From Plantago major (taxonomy: Eukaryota > Streptophyta > Magnoliopsida > Lamiales > Plantaginaceae), in assembly GCA_026545765.1 (NCBI GenBank), contig CM048842.1, positions 67,990,371 through 68,054,370 on the forward strand: 64,000 nt of DNA, read 5' to 3'. Below, one piece after another: positions 35,130 through 46,655 of the stretch. The stretch's first letter is position 1, and the number at the start of each line of letters is the position of its first letter. Made by a program: the position numbers and the translations under genes. Under the pieces are notes generated by a model that made no database searches, was not told the DNA's origin, and saw nothing but the letters and a program-made list of their open reading frames with translations.

Positions 35130-36154
35130 GGCTCTGTTTAGCAAAACTAGCTGGAAAGCTAGCTGGTAGCTGGTTAGGTAGCTGGAAAGCTAGCTGGTTA
35201 GCTAGCTGGTTTTAAATATAGGTGTTTAGCAAATTAAATTTGAAAAATTTGGTATTTTGTAAAATGACATAAAAGGGCATTACTCTTATTTTTCTTGTCT
35301 TTAACCTTTCTTATCGTATTATTAGTCTATAGTTTTTTAAATAACAATATATCATATTTTGTCCAATAATTATAACATATATTTAATGTACTTTACATCC
35401 CCACTTTAATAACATCATCAAAATTATCAGAAGTTGAAAGAAATAATCGTTGAGCATTTTAACTTAGTAATGAAAAAATATAAAATATAGTTGCAAAAAA
35501 ATACACAAAATGTATAACAAAGGATCCAACAATATAAAATATAAGTTGAGAATTCTAATGACCTTCCGGTTTACAAAAAGAAAACGTAACTAAGCTAGAT
35601 CATCACTTCTCCATATCAAAGCTGCAATGCTGTCACGGATTATATTCATCTCAATAGATGTTTCTCTTGAATTTCCATGGTTGGTAGCACTAGCAGTGTC
35701 AGGGAGTTCTTCAAAGGGTATATAATCTGGATGACTCTCAAGTACATTAAATGTTAGATCATTTTCTGAGTGTATCCTAATGTAATTATGTAAAGCAACC
35801 GCAGCCATAATAACATCAATCTGAGTCTCCATGCTATAGTGGCATTTCAGCCAATATCTTCCATCTTTTCTTCAACACGCCAAATGAACTTTCGATGCAG
35901 CTTCTAAGTGATGAATGTAACTTGTTAAATGTTTCTTGCCCATTCGAAGGTTGTTCATGCTTCTTTATTCTAATTTAGGTTAATATAGGTTAGGGATATT
36001 TTCGGAATAAAAAAGAGAAGAAGCTCCTTCTTTAAAAAAAAAGCTACATTGACTAGCTTCTTTTTCCAATTTAGTTAAAAAGGCTATAGCGTTAATCTAA
36101 CTTTTATTAGTCGATGGTAAAAAAAAATTTGTGAAAACTAGCAGAAATGTAACC
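35130..36154 (-). mobile_element. PIF/Harbinger element, copy 2, with transposase relic
   Basis: GGCTCTGTTTAGCAAAACTA begins directly after TTA (35127-35129). The other end reads AAAACTAGCAGAAATGTAACC and is followed by TTA (36155-36157). The TTA duplication and GG start are PIF/Harbinger features. The right TIR is degenerate. The middle carries a minus-strand transposase C-terminus. The element at 2195-2755 is an internally deleted, inverted relative. Confidence 0.7.
35590..35915 (-). pseudogene. PIF/Harbinger transposase C-terminal relic
   Basis: The minus strand reads SCIESSFGVLKKRWKILAEMP, then, after a one-base frame change, YSMETQIDVIMAAVALHNYIR. It continues to a C-terminus ending with RDSIAALIW. 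In HARBI1/ALP1-type DDE transposases the IE.SFG.LK.RW block contains the catalytic Glu and is followed by Y....Q......ALHN.IR. These hallmarks are clear. The N-terminal two thirds with both catalytic Asp residues are missing. It cannot encode an active nuclease. Confidence 0.8.
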
Positions 36155-36662
36155 TTAACCTAGGGTTACTACTGTATATTTTCCAAAACTACTGTATATT
36201 TTCCAAAACAATATCCTTCAAATTAATAATATCAATCATCGAATGTGATCAGGTCAAATATTTCATCGTTCCTATATACCACTTCCTATGAGTGAAATAT
36301 AGTATTATCTATAAAATGATTTTGAGAAAAAAAATCTGGACAAAAGTCGAGGAGAAATAAATTAAAAGAAAATCCCATAATTCCACGTGTGTGCACACGC
36401 AAACAACCAGTTACTCACGGCCCCACAACAGAGCTTAACACAACTCAAAGGCGCAAGATAGCCGACTTATCTAGAAACTACTACCGTACGCCACGAGATT
36501 TAAAATTCCATTGGTCTATTTAAACAAGCTCTCCTCTTCACAAAACTAGACAAGGAAAAACCACTTTCCACCATTACACAACTCCTACAGACCAGACACA
36601 TCACATTCAAAAAACCAAAAATCCCAAAAGTGAAATTTCACTCACATTTGAAGGTGAAAAGT
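36155..36662 (+). promoter_or_regulatory. Promoter region of the small cysteine-rich gene
   Basis: A G-box/ABRE-like CCACGTGTG lies near 36383. CTATTTAAACAAG near 36517 could serve as TATA element, and a CA-rich leader follows to the ATG at 36663. The G-box suggests stress or hormone control, which is inference only. Confidence 0.4.
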
Positions 36663-36857
36663 ATGTGCTGCAGTGAGGATGAGACGGAGGTTGGCCGGCA
36701 GCAAGCGTCGGGAGCCTGCCCGTATTGCGGCGGAAAGGTTCACGCAGTCGATTACGCGAGCCGGTGGAAGTTTTGCTTCCTTCCGATTTGCCTTCGCTTC
36801 AAACGGAAGTATATCTGCAATCTCTGTTCCAGGCGTTTGGTTTTGTACGATTCTTAG
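36663..36857 (+). CDS. Small cysteine-rich (putative zinc-binding) plant protein
   Basis: An intronless ORF of 64 residues starting MCCSEDETEVG. It has two Cys pairs, ACPYCGGKVHAVD and KYICNLCSRRLVLY, on each side of a hydrophobic FCFLPICLRF segment. CPYCGG...CNLC is a plausible single zinc-ribbon site. It resembles a conserved family of small plant proteins of unknown role, often mislabelled methionyl-tRNA synthetase, which share the CPYCGG, WRFCFLP and CRRLV blocks. The first in-frame ATG is at 36663. Upstream non-ATG codons in frame are not needed. A polyadenylation-like AATAAA lies at 37027-37032. The function is unknown. The short, conserved core argues for a real gene. Confidence 0.8.
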   Translation: MCCSEDETEVGRQQASGACPYCGGKVHAVDYASRWKFCFLPICLRFKRKYICNLCSRRLVLYDS

Positions 36858-37026
36858 TCCGTCGGTCGATTTTGTATTATTTTAATCGACCGACTCACTA
36901 TTAGTCAATGAGGTCTAGTTTAGTTGGCGAGATTGATATGGTGAACTTATCTCTCATGTTTTAAATTTTAATTGTAATTCTCTTGTTGTTGTCGTGGGTT
37001 AATTGAATTTATTAAATTAATTCATC

Positions 37027-37032
37027 AATAAA
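37027..37032 (+). terminator. Polyadenylation-like signal
   Basis: AATAAA about 170 bases after the stop codon of the cysteine-rich gene, in an AT-rich 3' region. Confidence 0.45.
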
Positions 37033-37629
37033 ATGTTGCTTGTCAATGATTTCTTGGGTATTCATAAGAAGTTAGTCGAACAGTAAGAGACCACGGTTAC
37101 ATTTGCGTAATTTTCTCAAGATGATATTATTTGCCGATTCAAGTGTTATTGTTATTCGAAATGAAAGTATTCAATTAGTTGATTGATAATCATCGATGTA
37201 AATTAATAATTAAGGGATTTTTAAAAATAGAAAGAGATTTGAGTAGTACATCCATCATGTTGGTCCAATTTTGAGTATATTTCATTTCACCACTCTTGTT
37301 TACGACAGGAAGAGCGAACATTTTGGCACTGAAATTGATACTGTTGAAAATTTGTACAGCACTGGCCACTGTAGTGTCACAGTCCGCTAATTATTTTGTA
37401 TGTCGAAATTGGAACTTTATAAAAAGGTGAACGAAGCTAATTTGTTATAATGTCAGGATAGCCAGCTAGCTCTGGACCAGTTGTAGTGGACCAAGGCCTG
37501 GATGATCAAGGTCCCGCCATGTCACATGCGTGTTGATGTTTATCAACTTATCATCGTATCGTACATAAAATTGGTCGTATTATCACGGGTGTACACTGTA
37601 TTTTCTTTTATAAGCAAGATCGGATGTTA
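37033..37629. other. Intergenic DNA, no features seen
   Basis: AT-rich sequence between the cysteine-rich gene and the second PIF/Harbinger element. No ORF or repeat boundary is supported. Confidence 0.5.
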
Positions 37630-38007
37630 GGCCATCTCCAGCAGTTGCAACTCTCTGCAACTCACTCTCTCCGCCACGTCAGCATTCCACTCACTACAAC
37701 TCACTTTGCAACTCTTCATAATTCTCTACTCTAACAGTGAGGCCCAAAATCTATTTTCTTTTAACATTTCTTTCAAATTTAATTATTCATTTCATTTTTT
37801 TTCTCATTTCCTTTTAAACTTTATTCTTGAATTGATTTTAAATGTTATTAATTAATTATAACAAAATTTCACTAATGTTTTTTAAATATATTACTTGAAA
37901 ATAAAAATTACATTACTTTAAAAAAATTACAATACTTGAGATTGAAAATTAGAACACTTCGAATTGAAAATTAAAAATTACAACAATGAAAGTACTACAT
38001 TCAAATC

Positions 38008-38505
38008 CTAGTTATCATATCCGAGAGTCTCACACGCTTCCTTGTAGATCTTCTTCTCGCCGTCTTTCAATTCTAACCCCGAATCCATTTTGGCGGAAAG
38101 CATCAAATACATATCCTTCATCTTTTGCACGCTATGCTTTTGGAACATCTCGAACAATCCGCCGTCATTGGGTTTTGAAGATTGGGCCTCCTTAGCCTTC
38201 CTTTTTGCCTTGTCTCTTCCCATAGGGCGCCGAAGTGTTACTTCCGGTGTGTCGCTAGGACTTTCCTCGGTGTTTGCACCGGAAGATGTGTACTCCCCCA
38301 CTTTATTCACTTTCGTACGTTTCGCATTGGAGAGTTTTTTGAACATTCCGCATACACTCTCCACTTAGGTGCATCCTTCAATATGTGGTAACAATGTTCG
38401 TACTTCCACACCGGCTCTTTGGCCTTCGGATCTTCTTTGTTCCACGATCTTTGGACCCAAATTTCCCTAGCCATATTCTTGACATCTTCCGGTGAAGTCC
38501 TGCTT
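38008..38505 (-). pseudogene. PIF/Harbinger ORF1 (Myb/NAM-associated) relic
   Basis: Minus-strand pieces in two frames read PVWKYEHCYHILKDAPKW (38450-38390) and then TLRRPMGRDKAKRKAKE within the 38364-38008 ORF. The W...HCY.ILKDAPKW and RP.GRD.AK.K blocks are hallmarks of plant ORF1-type and NAM-associated C-terminal proteins that accompany Harbinger transposases. The DNA-binding N-terminus is gone, cut off where it meets transposase sequence. In active elements this protein assists nuclear import and DNA binding of the transposase. Confidence 0.7.
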
Positions 38506-38751
38506 CTATTCATTGTTATGCATAATATGATTGTGGAGGATGAAGGCCACAAGTATGTTCGACAGTATGCAAAGGGCGACTACGACCAATTGGAGGAAAA
38601 TTACGTTGTACCCAATCACAATATTCCATACACATTTAGGGAACATATCCTCAACAGAATGCGACACACTGATCATGCTAAAACGAATGTATTGCAGAAA
38701 GACCTGATCGAGCACGTATGGAAAAATCGTAAGGATGGGTCATTAATCTAG
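38506..38751 (+). pseudogene. PIF/Harbinger transposase C-terminal fragment
   Basis: The plus strand encodes LFIVMHNMIVEDEGHKYVRQ and ends near LQKDLIEHVWKNRK. HNMIVEDE and LQ.DLIEH.W are diagnostic for the C-terminal end of plant ALP1/HARBI1-like DDE transposases. The catalytic part is deleted. The fragment is convergent with the ORF1 relic. Confidence 0.8.
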
Positions 38752-39169
38752 TTTATATTTTGCAAGTGCGTTTTTATGTTTTTAGTGTCTATATTTTCTT
38801 TTCTACAAGTGTGATTTTAAATTCAAATAATATGTCTTTTAAATTTTTGAAGTAATGTATAATTACATTTTATATTGCTACGAATATTATTATCATATTT
38901 GTAATTTTAATTTCAATAATTAAAAAAACAAAGCAATAAAATAAAAGAAATAATTTAGTTACAATTTTACAAAAACAGAAGAGAAATTCAGAAAAACAAC
39001 AAACAATTAAAATAAAAGAGAAAAGAAAAAAAAAAGGAAAATGCAGCCAAAAACAACACTGGGCCTTGGGACGAGGCCCAGAGTTGCAACGCTGGGCCGC
39101 TGGCTCAGACTCCGCTAGAGTTTGAGCCAGTGCTCCACCAGCGTTGCAACGCTGGTGGAGCTGGTCTTA

Positions 39170-40260
39170 CAACACTGTAAGATATACACTGTAAGATATA
39201 TCCTATGACAAACATTATAATTTGAAAGAAATCATTGTAGTTGTACATAACGTTTGGAACATACAATATGTTCTTAATTCGCATTATATAAGTTTCGGAA
39301 AATACTGTGGGTCACCGTTTTTATTTAATTGAAAAATAGATGAGTTCATATAGTATTTTCAATTAAAACATATATATACGTTGTAATAAAATGCATTACT
39401 AACACTATAAGTTCAAGTCAATAACGTTGTGTTATCCATACTTTGTTACCCTTTTTATGTCGTCACCCAAAGGGCTTACTTGACATGATATGGATGGTTA
39501 AATGACTTAAATCTCATTAAATATCATATGGTTTGTCCACGTATTATATTTATTTGAATTTGTCATGGTATCAGAGCATGCAACTCACGTCTACATAGAT
39601 TTAAATCTCTACTCAAACAAACTTCGCCCCGTATTAAAACACTCGAATGGCATGCCAAAAGATGTTGAAATCAGTCACGAGTGCTAGTGAGTATTTGATA
39701 ATATGAATGATTAGATTTCACACATGCCTACAAGTTCAAGCTTGTAGATGAGATGAAACTCAAGGTACATGCATTGAATCCACTCTTGGTCGTCGCTAAT
39801 TGGGTTGAAATGAGCCAACAAGTTAGGGGAACATTCTAAAAAATAAATATTAGTGCATTAGTTCAAGATTTCTTTATAAGTTTAAATTCACTCATTGGGC
39901 CTCCTTAATGAAGGTTGAAATGAGCCCACGAGTTAGAAGAATCATTCTGAAAAAAATATTAGAAGTAGATTAATTCAACGTCATTTTATAAGTTTAAATT
40001 TTTAGATGAAATGTTAATCAAAATCATATCATATAATTTTCATAATAGCTTTTAACTTATTCAATATTTACAGTGACTTGAAGCCTTTTAAAATCTCAAT
40101 TCATCCTGTTATTAAAAATGTACAGATTTCGATTCTAATGCCTCATTCTAAAAATGCTGAAGAGTGAAGACCACACAAGTTCACTTCGGAGAGGAATATT
40201 ACTTTGATACTGGAATCCAATAAAAAAGTTGTGCATGTTAATGATTAACTTATTAATAGA
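39170..40260 (+). mobile_element. Copia-like remnant with initiator-Met primer-binding site
   Basis: TTTGTCA followed at 39566-39577 by TGGTATCAGAGC, the sequence complementary to the initiator tRNA-Met 3' end used as primer site by plant Copia elements. The preceding ~390 bp would then be the 5' LTR. Downstream are two imperfect ~120-bp copies of a GTTGAAATGAGCC...TAAGTTTAAATT unit (39790-39900, 39907-40010). No gag or pol ORF is present. Confidence 0.45.
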
Positions 40261-40263
40261 TTA

Positions 40264-42268
40264 CTAGTAGCAATGTGATGCACGTGTTGGGAGTCAATAT
40301 ATGAATTTACGCTGGTAAGCCGTGTTGAAAGCGAAAAGGAAAGGAATATTAATGAAATGAGAGGACTGTTAGTAAAAAAAAGTCAAAAAAACACATCTAT
40401 GTTGAAAACGAATTTTTAACGTGGACTATATTTCACTTTCACCAGACTTGGAGCACTACCGAAAGGTCTTCGTTTGGTATCGTGTATGGACGAGGACAAA
40501 AATCGGGTTCAAAACACTATTTTTATTCTTGTAACTGGGCTTTGAGAATGATCTGTGAAGAAGCAACTTTGGTGTTTGGTTCAGTTGGCTTCTTCTGGGC
40601 CTGTTTTGTGAGGCCGAAAATGCCTTGTGTTTGATGATGGAATTGAACTACGAAAACGTGAAATACCATATACAACCTGACTATTTGGTTCTAAAAGACC
40701 AACATACCCTTAATATAGTAATTTCTTGTTATACCGTCAATATAGTCGCTTGAAATAACTGAAAATCAATGAAGCTAAGTTTAATAATAAGCAAAAGTTT
40801 GAGTTACATATTACAGTGTGTGTATTAAACTTTAATTACAAAAAACTCAACACATTTTTTTCAATAAAATTACAAGCCTAATTGAACCCCAACAAAATCA
40901 ATTCATCATTTATAAAAAATCACAATATGTCCTCTACAAGTAAATTTTAAGTCATAATTCAACCCTAACAAAATCAATTCTCATTAAAATAACAACGATA
41001 ACCAATATTTCTTCTTCATATTTTTTAATTAAATTAAAACAGATCAATTCACACTAATTTGAATCATAATTCAACTCGAAAAAAATCAATTTCATTATTT
41101 GAAACGACGATATCACTTACATTTATATATTTATTACTTTATAATTAAGTAATATAATAACACGCGTAGCGCATATTCTTACATTCTAGATGACCCATAT
41201 AATTTAAAAACACGTAGTGTTGGCAAGTGAAAAAGTATATAGTAACGTAGACCATCACAAAATGGGCAATCATCAACATCCAATGCTCAATTAATTAATA
41301 CTCTAAGCAATAATAATGTCACCAAAAATTTGCTCTTGTTCAATTTATATTTATATTTATATTTCGGGAATGCATTTTATGAACTATAATGGTGAATTTT
41401 AATTACCTAGTTTTTAATGTAAAATCTAATGAATAAAAAATATATCACATATTATCATAATTATAATTTTTAATTGCGAAATTATTAATTATTTACTGGC
41501 ATTTTTAGCAAGAAAGGAGTTCGGATTTCCTTAAAAATAAAGAAGCTTATATTAATTCAAATAAAATAATCAAGCACATTACATATGTCTATTCCACCAT
41601 GAAGACGAAAGTCAATAAATAAATATAACACAATATGAACAAGATTCCAATATGAAGTTTTAGGTATAAGGTCATTCTGTGGTCTTTATATAACTTACTT
41701 AGGTATAAGGTCATTCTGTGGTTTTTAAGAAAATTATTCGATATTGTCAACAAAATTCATTTTTATGTACATATGAATATACATCAATGTTAAAATATAG
41801 ACGTTTTGATTGATAACATCAATGATTTTCTTGAATACATAGCCCGTCTTTATATAATTTATCTAAAGACCATGTTTCGGGAGACTTACTCTAAAATCTA
41901 TTTTTGGTAAATGAGTAAATGAAATAAATGTACGAGATTGATGTAATACGGTAATTATATTCTAACTGTGATTAATCATTTGGGGTTAAATGGTGGCACA
42001 TGGGCCAATGATATATGTGTATATGGGGAAATTATAACCAAAGACATTTTAGCACCAAGTATTACAAAAAGAGAGGAGCACCGACCTGTGATGTACCCGT
42101 ATTATATGGGGTATTTAGTGGGATAGAGGATCCACACCGATTTTCTATCTCGGATTTTCCAAGTGTGAAATGTGTAATGAGCTCCAATCTTAGCTATAGT
42201 GAAACAATAATAAACAAGGGTAAATTTGGTACACCCTTTGTCGTAAATGGCTCATTAAGATGAATAAT
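40264..42268. other. Intergenic DNA with dispersed repeats
   Basis: ACTAGTAGCAATGTGATGCACG at 40263 could be another Helitron 3' end on the minus strand, but its hairpin is weak. 40860-41070 shares ACAACGATAACCAATATTTC with the start of H1 (24440-24660). 41655-41735 has a small tandem repeat of GGTATAAGGTCATTCTGTGG. 41740-41910 matches 24000-24170. No gene is supported. Confidence 0.4.
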
Positions 42269-43026
42269 TGTTGGTTCAGATAACGACAAAGTAAAAGACT
42301 AGAGCGGACGGGAGGAGGTGAATAGTCTTGTTCAAACTTTTGTCGATAAACACAATTTCTGATTTACGTGAAGATATCGATACTTATTTTCGAGAGCGGA
42401 AGACTTTTTGTGATAATCGACGCGTTTCAAGATATGTGTAAATACTTAGCAAAGTAAATAAAGCAAGTAATAAATTGCAGAAAGTAAATAACACAAGTCT
42501 TTATAGTGGTATCTGAAGATGGCGTAATCCTTCAACTAATCCACTTCGGCCTTTCTCAGACTTAGAATCCACTAAGACAGATAATTGAGTTAACCTTACA
42601 AAAATCTTCTCTCGATTCCTAAATTCACTAGGTTCCCAACCAAGTGTTCCCCCTGAGTTATTCCCCAGCTTTCTCGATCAGCTAAGTACTTCATATACTC
42701 AGAAACCTTTGAGCTATTCCTTAGTTTCCCAAACTAAGTACTTCCTATGCTCAGTAACCTTGGAGTTATTCCTTAGTTTCCCAAACTAAGTACTTCCTGT
42801 ACTCCACGCCGTTTAAGGTGTTGGTTAAGGTAGTTTGTCAGGTGAGTAGTCTTAATAACTTTCTCAGTTATGTAAGAATACTCTATAGAACGAGAATCAC
42901 ATAACACACTTCACAATGTGTGGTGATATGTTCTTTACTGACCCAAGACTATGATAAATGTTCTAGAGAATGAATCTCGGATACTTGATCTTTTGATTCA
43001 ACTCCTTCACATATAGCAATGCTTGT
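42269..43026 (+). repeat. Left part of LTR X1, split by element Y
   Basis: Begins TGTTGGTTCAGATAACG and follows solo LTR X2 (43539-44936) closely in sequence up to TTGTT near 43026, where Y starts. The alignment resumes at 53251. X1 is therefore the target into which Y inserted. Confidence 0.8.
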
Positions 43027-45322
43027 TGTTGAGGGGTGACACCTCGAACACTAACTAAACTATTACAAGTAACCTAGTCTAAGATCCGCCTCCAACTTAC
43101 AGTCCGGGCGGTACCTGTCCGAGCTGGAGTACCTGAAAGGACTAGGTGGGGGGGGGGGGGGGGGGGAGTTAGAAAGGGTTACCCGGATTGCGCATGTCAA
43201 TCCGGTAAGAGACTTTACTCAAGAGAGAGTTGGTAGCTCTCAATGTAATAGTTATGAGGAAGGTTAAAATACCAAGAGAATACTTACCTTAACGTCTTGG
43301 ACCTTGTGCTATATTTATAGATACCATATCTTATGAAGTGACTCACAAGATGGTGCCAAGTGTATGCTTCAGATTTGGACACCAATGCTACCTTTGGCCC
43401 ATGGTCCAATAGTGAACAGTAGTCCAGTACTAATTACTGGGCCTGGGAGGGTAGTTTGGACCTTTCCCTCTGAGAGTACTTTTCCGCACGTTGGGTCCGT
43501 GTAACTTCTTCGGACATACCCTTCTGCTTGGTGGATCTTGTTGGTCCAGATAACGGCAAAGTAAAAGACTAGAGGGGGGGGGGGGGGTGAATAGTCTTTT
43601 AAAACTTTTGTCGATAAACACGCTTTCGAAACACGGGGTTTCTGATACTTAAATTCAGAGCGCGGAAGACTTTAAGATAGGTAAGTGCAGAAACAATAAG
43701 TATGTGTGTGTGCTTTGCTGAAATGTAAATACAGAAATGTAAATGACACAACAAGTATAGTGGTATCCGGAGGTGGCGTAATCCTCCAACTAATCCACTT
43801 CGGTCTTTTCTGAGACCTAGAATTCACTAGAACAGATAATTGAGTTCACCTTACAATAATCCTATTCTAAGATTCCTAAACAAATGGTTCCCAACCAAAT
43901 GTTCCTCCTGAGTTATTCCCCAGCTCCTAGAGCTAAGTACTTCCTCTACTCAGATAACCTTGGAGTTATTCCTTGATTTCCCAAATCAAGTACTTCCTCT
44001 ACTCCACGCCTTGATGGTGTTGGTTATAAGGTTTGTTAGAGAGGCTTCTCGTATAACTTTTCAGTTATGTTTTCAAAGAGCCTAATAGAACAAGACTACT
44101 TAATACACTTGTTCAGTGGATGGCAGTCTGCTCTTTACTGACCCAAGTAATTGGTGTCCGTTCTGGAGAATGAGCTTCAGAAAGGGTATCTGATAGTTCA
44201 ACTCTTTTACGAATAACAATCTCTTGTTAAGGTTCAGGACAGCTTAGAACTACTAGTGATTCTTCGAGCAACAGAAAGCTTTCAGAAAGGGTAGTAGAGT
44301 GCTTGAGAGAATACTTTGCTTGATGGTAAGTTTGCAAGATAGAGCGTTATAAGGTGCGTATTTCTCGGCATCTAAGTGTGTGATATATATAGATGAATTT
44401 GAGAGTTGTTGGAATGATATCCGTTAGACACAATTCAAATTCAGACCATACTTATCTTGAAATGAGTACTCAGAAGTCCTTGTCTCATGTCTCAGAGAGG
44501 ACTGTGCTTCAGCAGCTTTTCTGCCGATGCAATTAATGCACTTGTACTATTTCTTGTCCTGTAGTCTTCAACGGATACATGAGCCTTTCTGATGGATTGC
44601 ATGCTCCATACTCATGATGTTATGTGTCCAAAATCATATTTCAAAAAGGACATAGTCTTTCTTGAGTTAGACTAAACCTTGATATCTTCATAAATCTTGT
44701 GCAATCTTCAGTCTTCTAATCTTCAGAAAAGCTCCATTGCTAGGATTGATCTTCATGGTCTTCTGGAAAAAATTACACTCAAAGACCTATAATCTAATAC
44801 AAGATTTACTAGACTAATCATACTCGGTGATTTCCTCTTTTACAATGTTCAAGTGAACCAAGAGTACTTAATCACCTTTCTGGCTAAGATAAGAACATGT
44901 GATGAGTGATCAAAATACTAACAGATATTCCTAACAGATCTTCCCTTAGGTAACTCAAGGCGTCCGAGCCTAGGGTTTCACGGAAGTATCTCAGTGGTTC
45001 TGTTATGTACGTTTGGTCTTATTGCGATGGTGGCGTCCGAGATTTTCTCGTCCGATTCGTTTGGCATCCTAGGACTGACAATTTGTGGTACTTGGAAGGA
45101 CCATGCGACCTTTTATCAGGTTCGGAAGTCGTACACCTAGCTTGGTTGGACTTATCTGAGAAGATGTGTTGACTTGTAAGTACTAGTTGACCTGAAATGG
45201 TTTTCCTTAGGTCGGACCATCTGATGGTCGGACTAGTACTGAGTTGGCTATTTCAGCCTTGATGCGCTCTAGGACACGCTCTATGGCGCCCTTAACGGTT
45301 TGGACACATGTCCGTATCAACA
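43027..45322 (-). repeat. 3' LTR of Y (left copy), interrupted by X2
   Basis: About 893 bp of LTR sequence when X2 and its duplicated GATCT are removed. It differs from the right copy by scattered substitutions and a short duplication (ACACGCTATAGG) present only on the right. A poly-G run at 43147-43167 lies inside and varies in length between copies. Confidence 0.85.
43539..44936 (+). mobile_element. Solo LTR X2 inserted in the LTR of Y
   Basis: 1398 bp with ends TGTTGGTCCAGA and TATTCCTAACA. A perfect GATCT duplication flanks it (43534-43538 and 44937-44941). The other LTR of Y reads GGATCTGCCCTTAGG across the same point, so the empty site is known. It belongs to the same family as X1, whose two halves flank Y. 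No ORF, so a solo LTR. Confidence 0.9.
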
Positions 45323-45342
45323 TATGTCCCCCTAGTTTCCAA
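45323..45342 (-). promoter_or_regulatory. Polypurine tract of element Y
   Basis: The minus strand reads GGAAACTAGGGGGACATA just before the 3' LTR start (TGTTGATACGG). Its place and purine content fit the plus-strand primer for replication. Confidence 0.6.
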
Positions 45343-46142
45343 GTATCTTAGTAGAAGATAGTTGGTAACTATGAAAAGAACAAGTGTGTTGTGGAGCGTG
45401 TCCGAATCGTTAACTGAAAAGGAAAAAATCCTTTTTGTGGGATCCTTCGTCCGCGTTCTTGGGAACTCCATATATATATATATATATATCTCTCTCCCCC
45501 CCCCCCCCCCCCTTCCTTCTACAGTCCGAGTTATGTAATAGCTCAGACTGTAGATGGAAAAGGTATTTGTATCCGAGATATATAGATCCAAGTACTGTTA
45601 GGATCCAAAGAAGCCCTTTGCGGAAGAGTGTAAAGGAAGCCATCCGTTGGTCCAAACATGTGGAAGGGTTCACTTGGGCTGATGAACAGTGGTTCAAAAG
45701 GCCCAATATGTCATCTATCCGGCCCACTGGAAAGGATCCCGAAGGAATCGATGCAACCTTTGGATTTGAGGAGATCAACGGTGGGGATAGAAACTCAAGT
45801 GATGCGACGTTTCTGAGGAGAATTAACTGGGGAATACTGTCATTGCGCCTTTTGTGAACCGGTGCAGCCATTGGATTGTAAAGATCAACGGCTGGGGTTT
45901 GAATCCAGGTGATGCAACGCTTCATCTTCCTCAACTAACCCTCTAAAAAGAGATTGCCATTCTGTCATTGTCCCACTTTAGCCGAATTGAATTCAGAGCA
46001 CTTGGAAGCAATCCTAGCAAACAAGAATCAATCCGAGCAACCAAAACTCGCAAAATCTTCCACTTTCCAACTGAGATTTGTACTCTCGGGGAGCTAGCAA
46101 GGCTTCGACGTCCGTCCAAACTTAACAAATCAATTTGATCAA

Positions 46143-46654
46143 GTAAGTATGTCTTGATTCTTCCTGAATTTTTCTTTTTTTATGATATGGTCGCTTAATG
46201 CTCGTATGCTTCTTCCTTGTCTGGATGTTTGTTTGTTGCTTCCGTGGTTTCACATGTTGCATGTGGTAGCCTCCTGTAGTGTACTTAGTTGGAATATTCC
46301 TCCCGTATGTTGTATTGTGCTAATTTCCCTCAGTCGCAACTTGTTGAGCTGATTTGTATAATGTGTTAAATATGCATAGAAATTGGTATTGCACGTTCCT
46401 AGTGCAGTATTTTGGTGTCGATTGGCACATAGACCTTTATATGTTGTCCCTGTTAGTGTGCCACATAGGGTAGATAATAGTGCCAATGGCACGTCTTTGC
46501 GTGCCAAGTCTAGTACCTGTGGTGTTATGAGACTGTACTTCATGCAGAATCCGGTAAAGTAGAACTTCCTCGGATCGCTTGACTTAATAAGATATCTAAG
46601 TGAACTCTCAGACAATCACAATCATCGTTTCTGATCCGTTTCCTTCTGCCCTAG
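46143..46654 (+). other. Leader intron of the antisense gene in Y
   Basis: GTAAGTATG at 46143 is a strong splice donor. TTCTGCCCTAG ends at 46654, one base before GATG with the start codon at 46656. A 512-bp intron in the 5' untranslated region is common in expressed plant genes. Upstream, CTCTAAAAAGAG near 45941 might be a weak TATA element. Confidence 0.5.
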
Positions 46655-46655
46655 G

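Larger units (their letters stand above)
37630..39166. mobile_element. PIF/Harbinger element with relics of both ORFs
   Basis: The left end GGCCATCTCCAGCAGTTGCA and the right end, reversed, GACCAGCTCCACCAGCGTTG are imperfect inverted repeats. TTA flanks both sides (37627-37629 and 39167-39169). Inside, a minus-strand ORF1 relic (Myb/NAM-associated type) and a plus-strand transposase C-terminus face each other and meet near 38505, so a large internal deletion removed most of both genes. A 1.54-kb deletion derivative of an autonomous element. Confidence 0.85.

Noticed and set aside
41160..41200. ACACGCGTAGCGCATATTC...CTAG as a Helitron 3' end
   Set aside because: The following base is A rather than T and the hairpin stem is poor, so not annotated as an element end.
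43147..43167. Poly-G runs (also 43574-43588, 52491-52503) and poly-C at 45488-45512 as structural signals
   Set aside because: Homopolymers located at the same points of repeat copies with variable length. Likely slippage or assembly-sensitive, no function implied.
45410..45934. ORFs on both strands between the Y LTR and the antisense gene
   Set aside because: They overlap each other antisense, contain a poly-C/poly-G run and show no motif. The interval is better explained as promoter and leader of the antisense gene.
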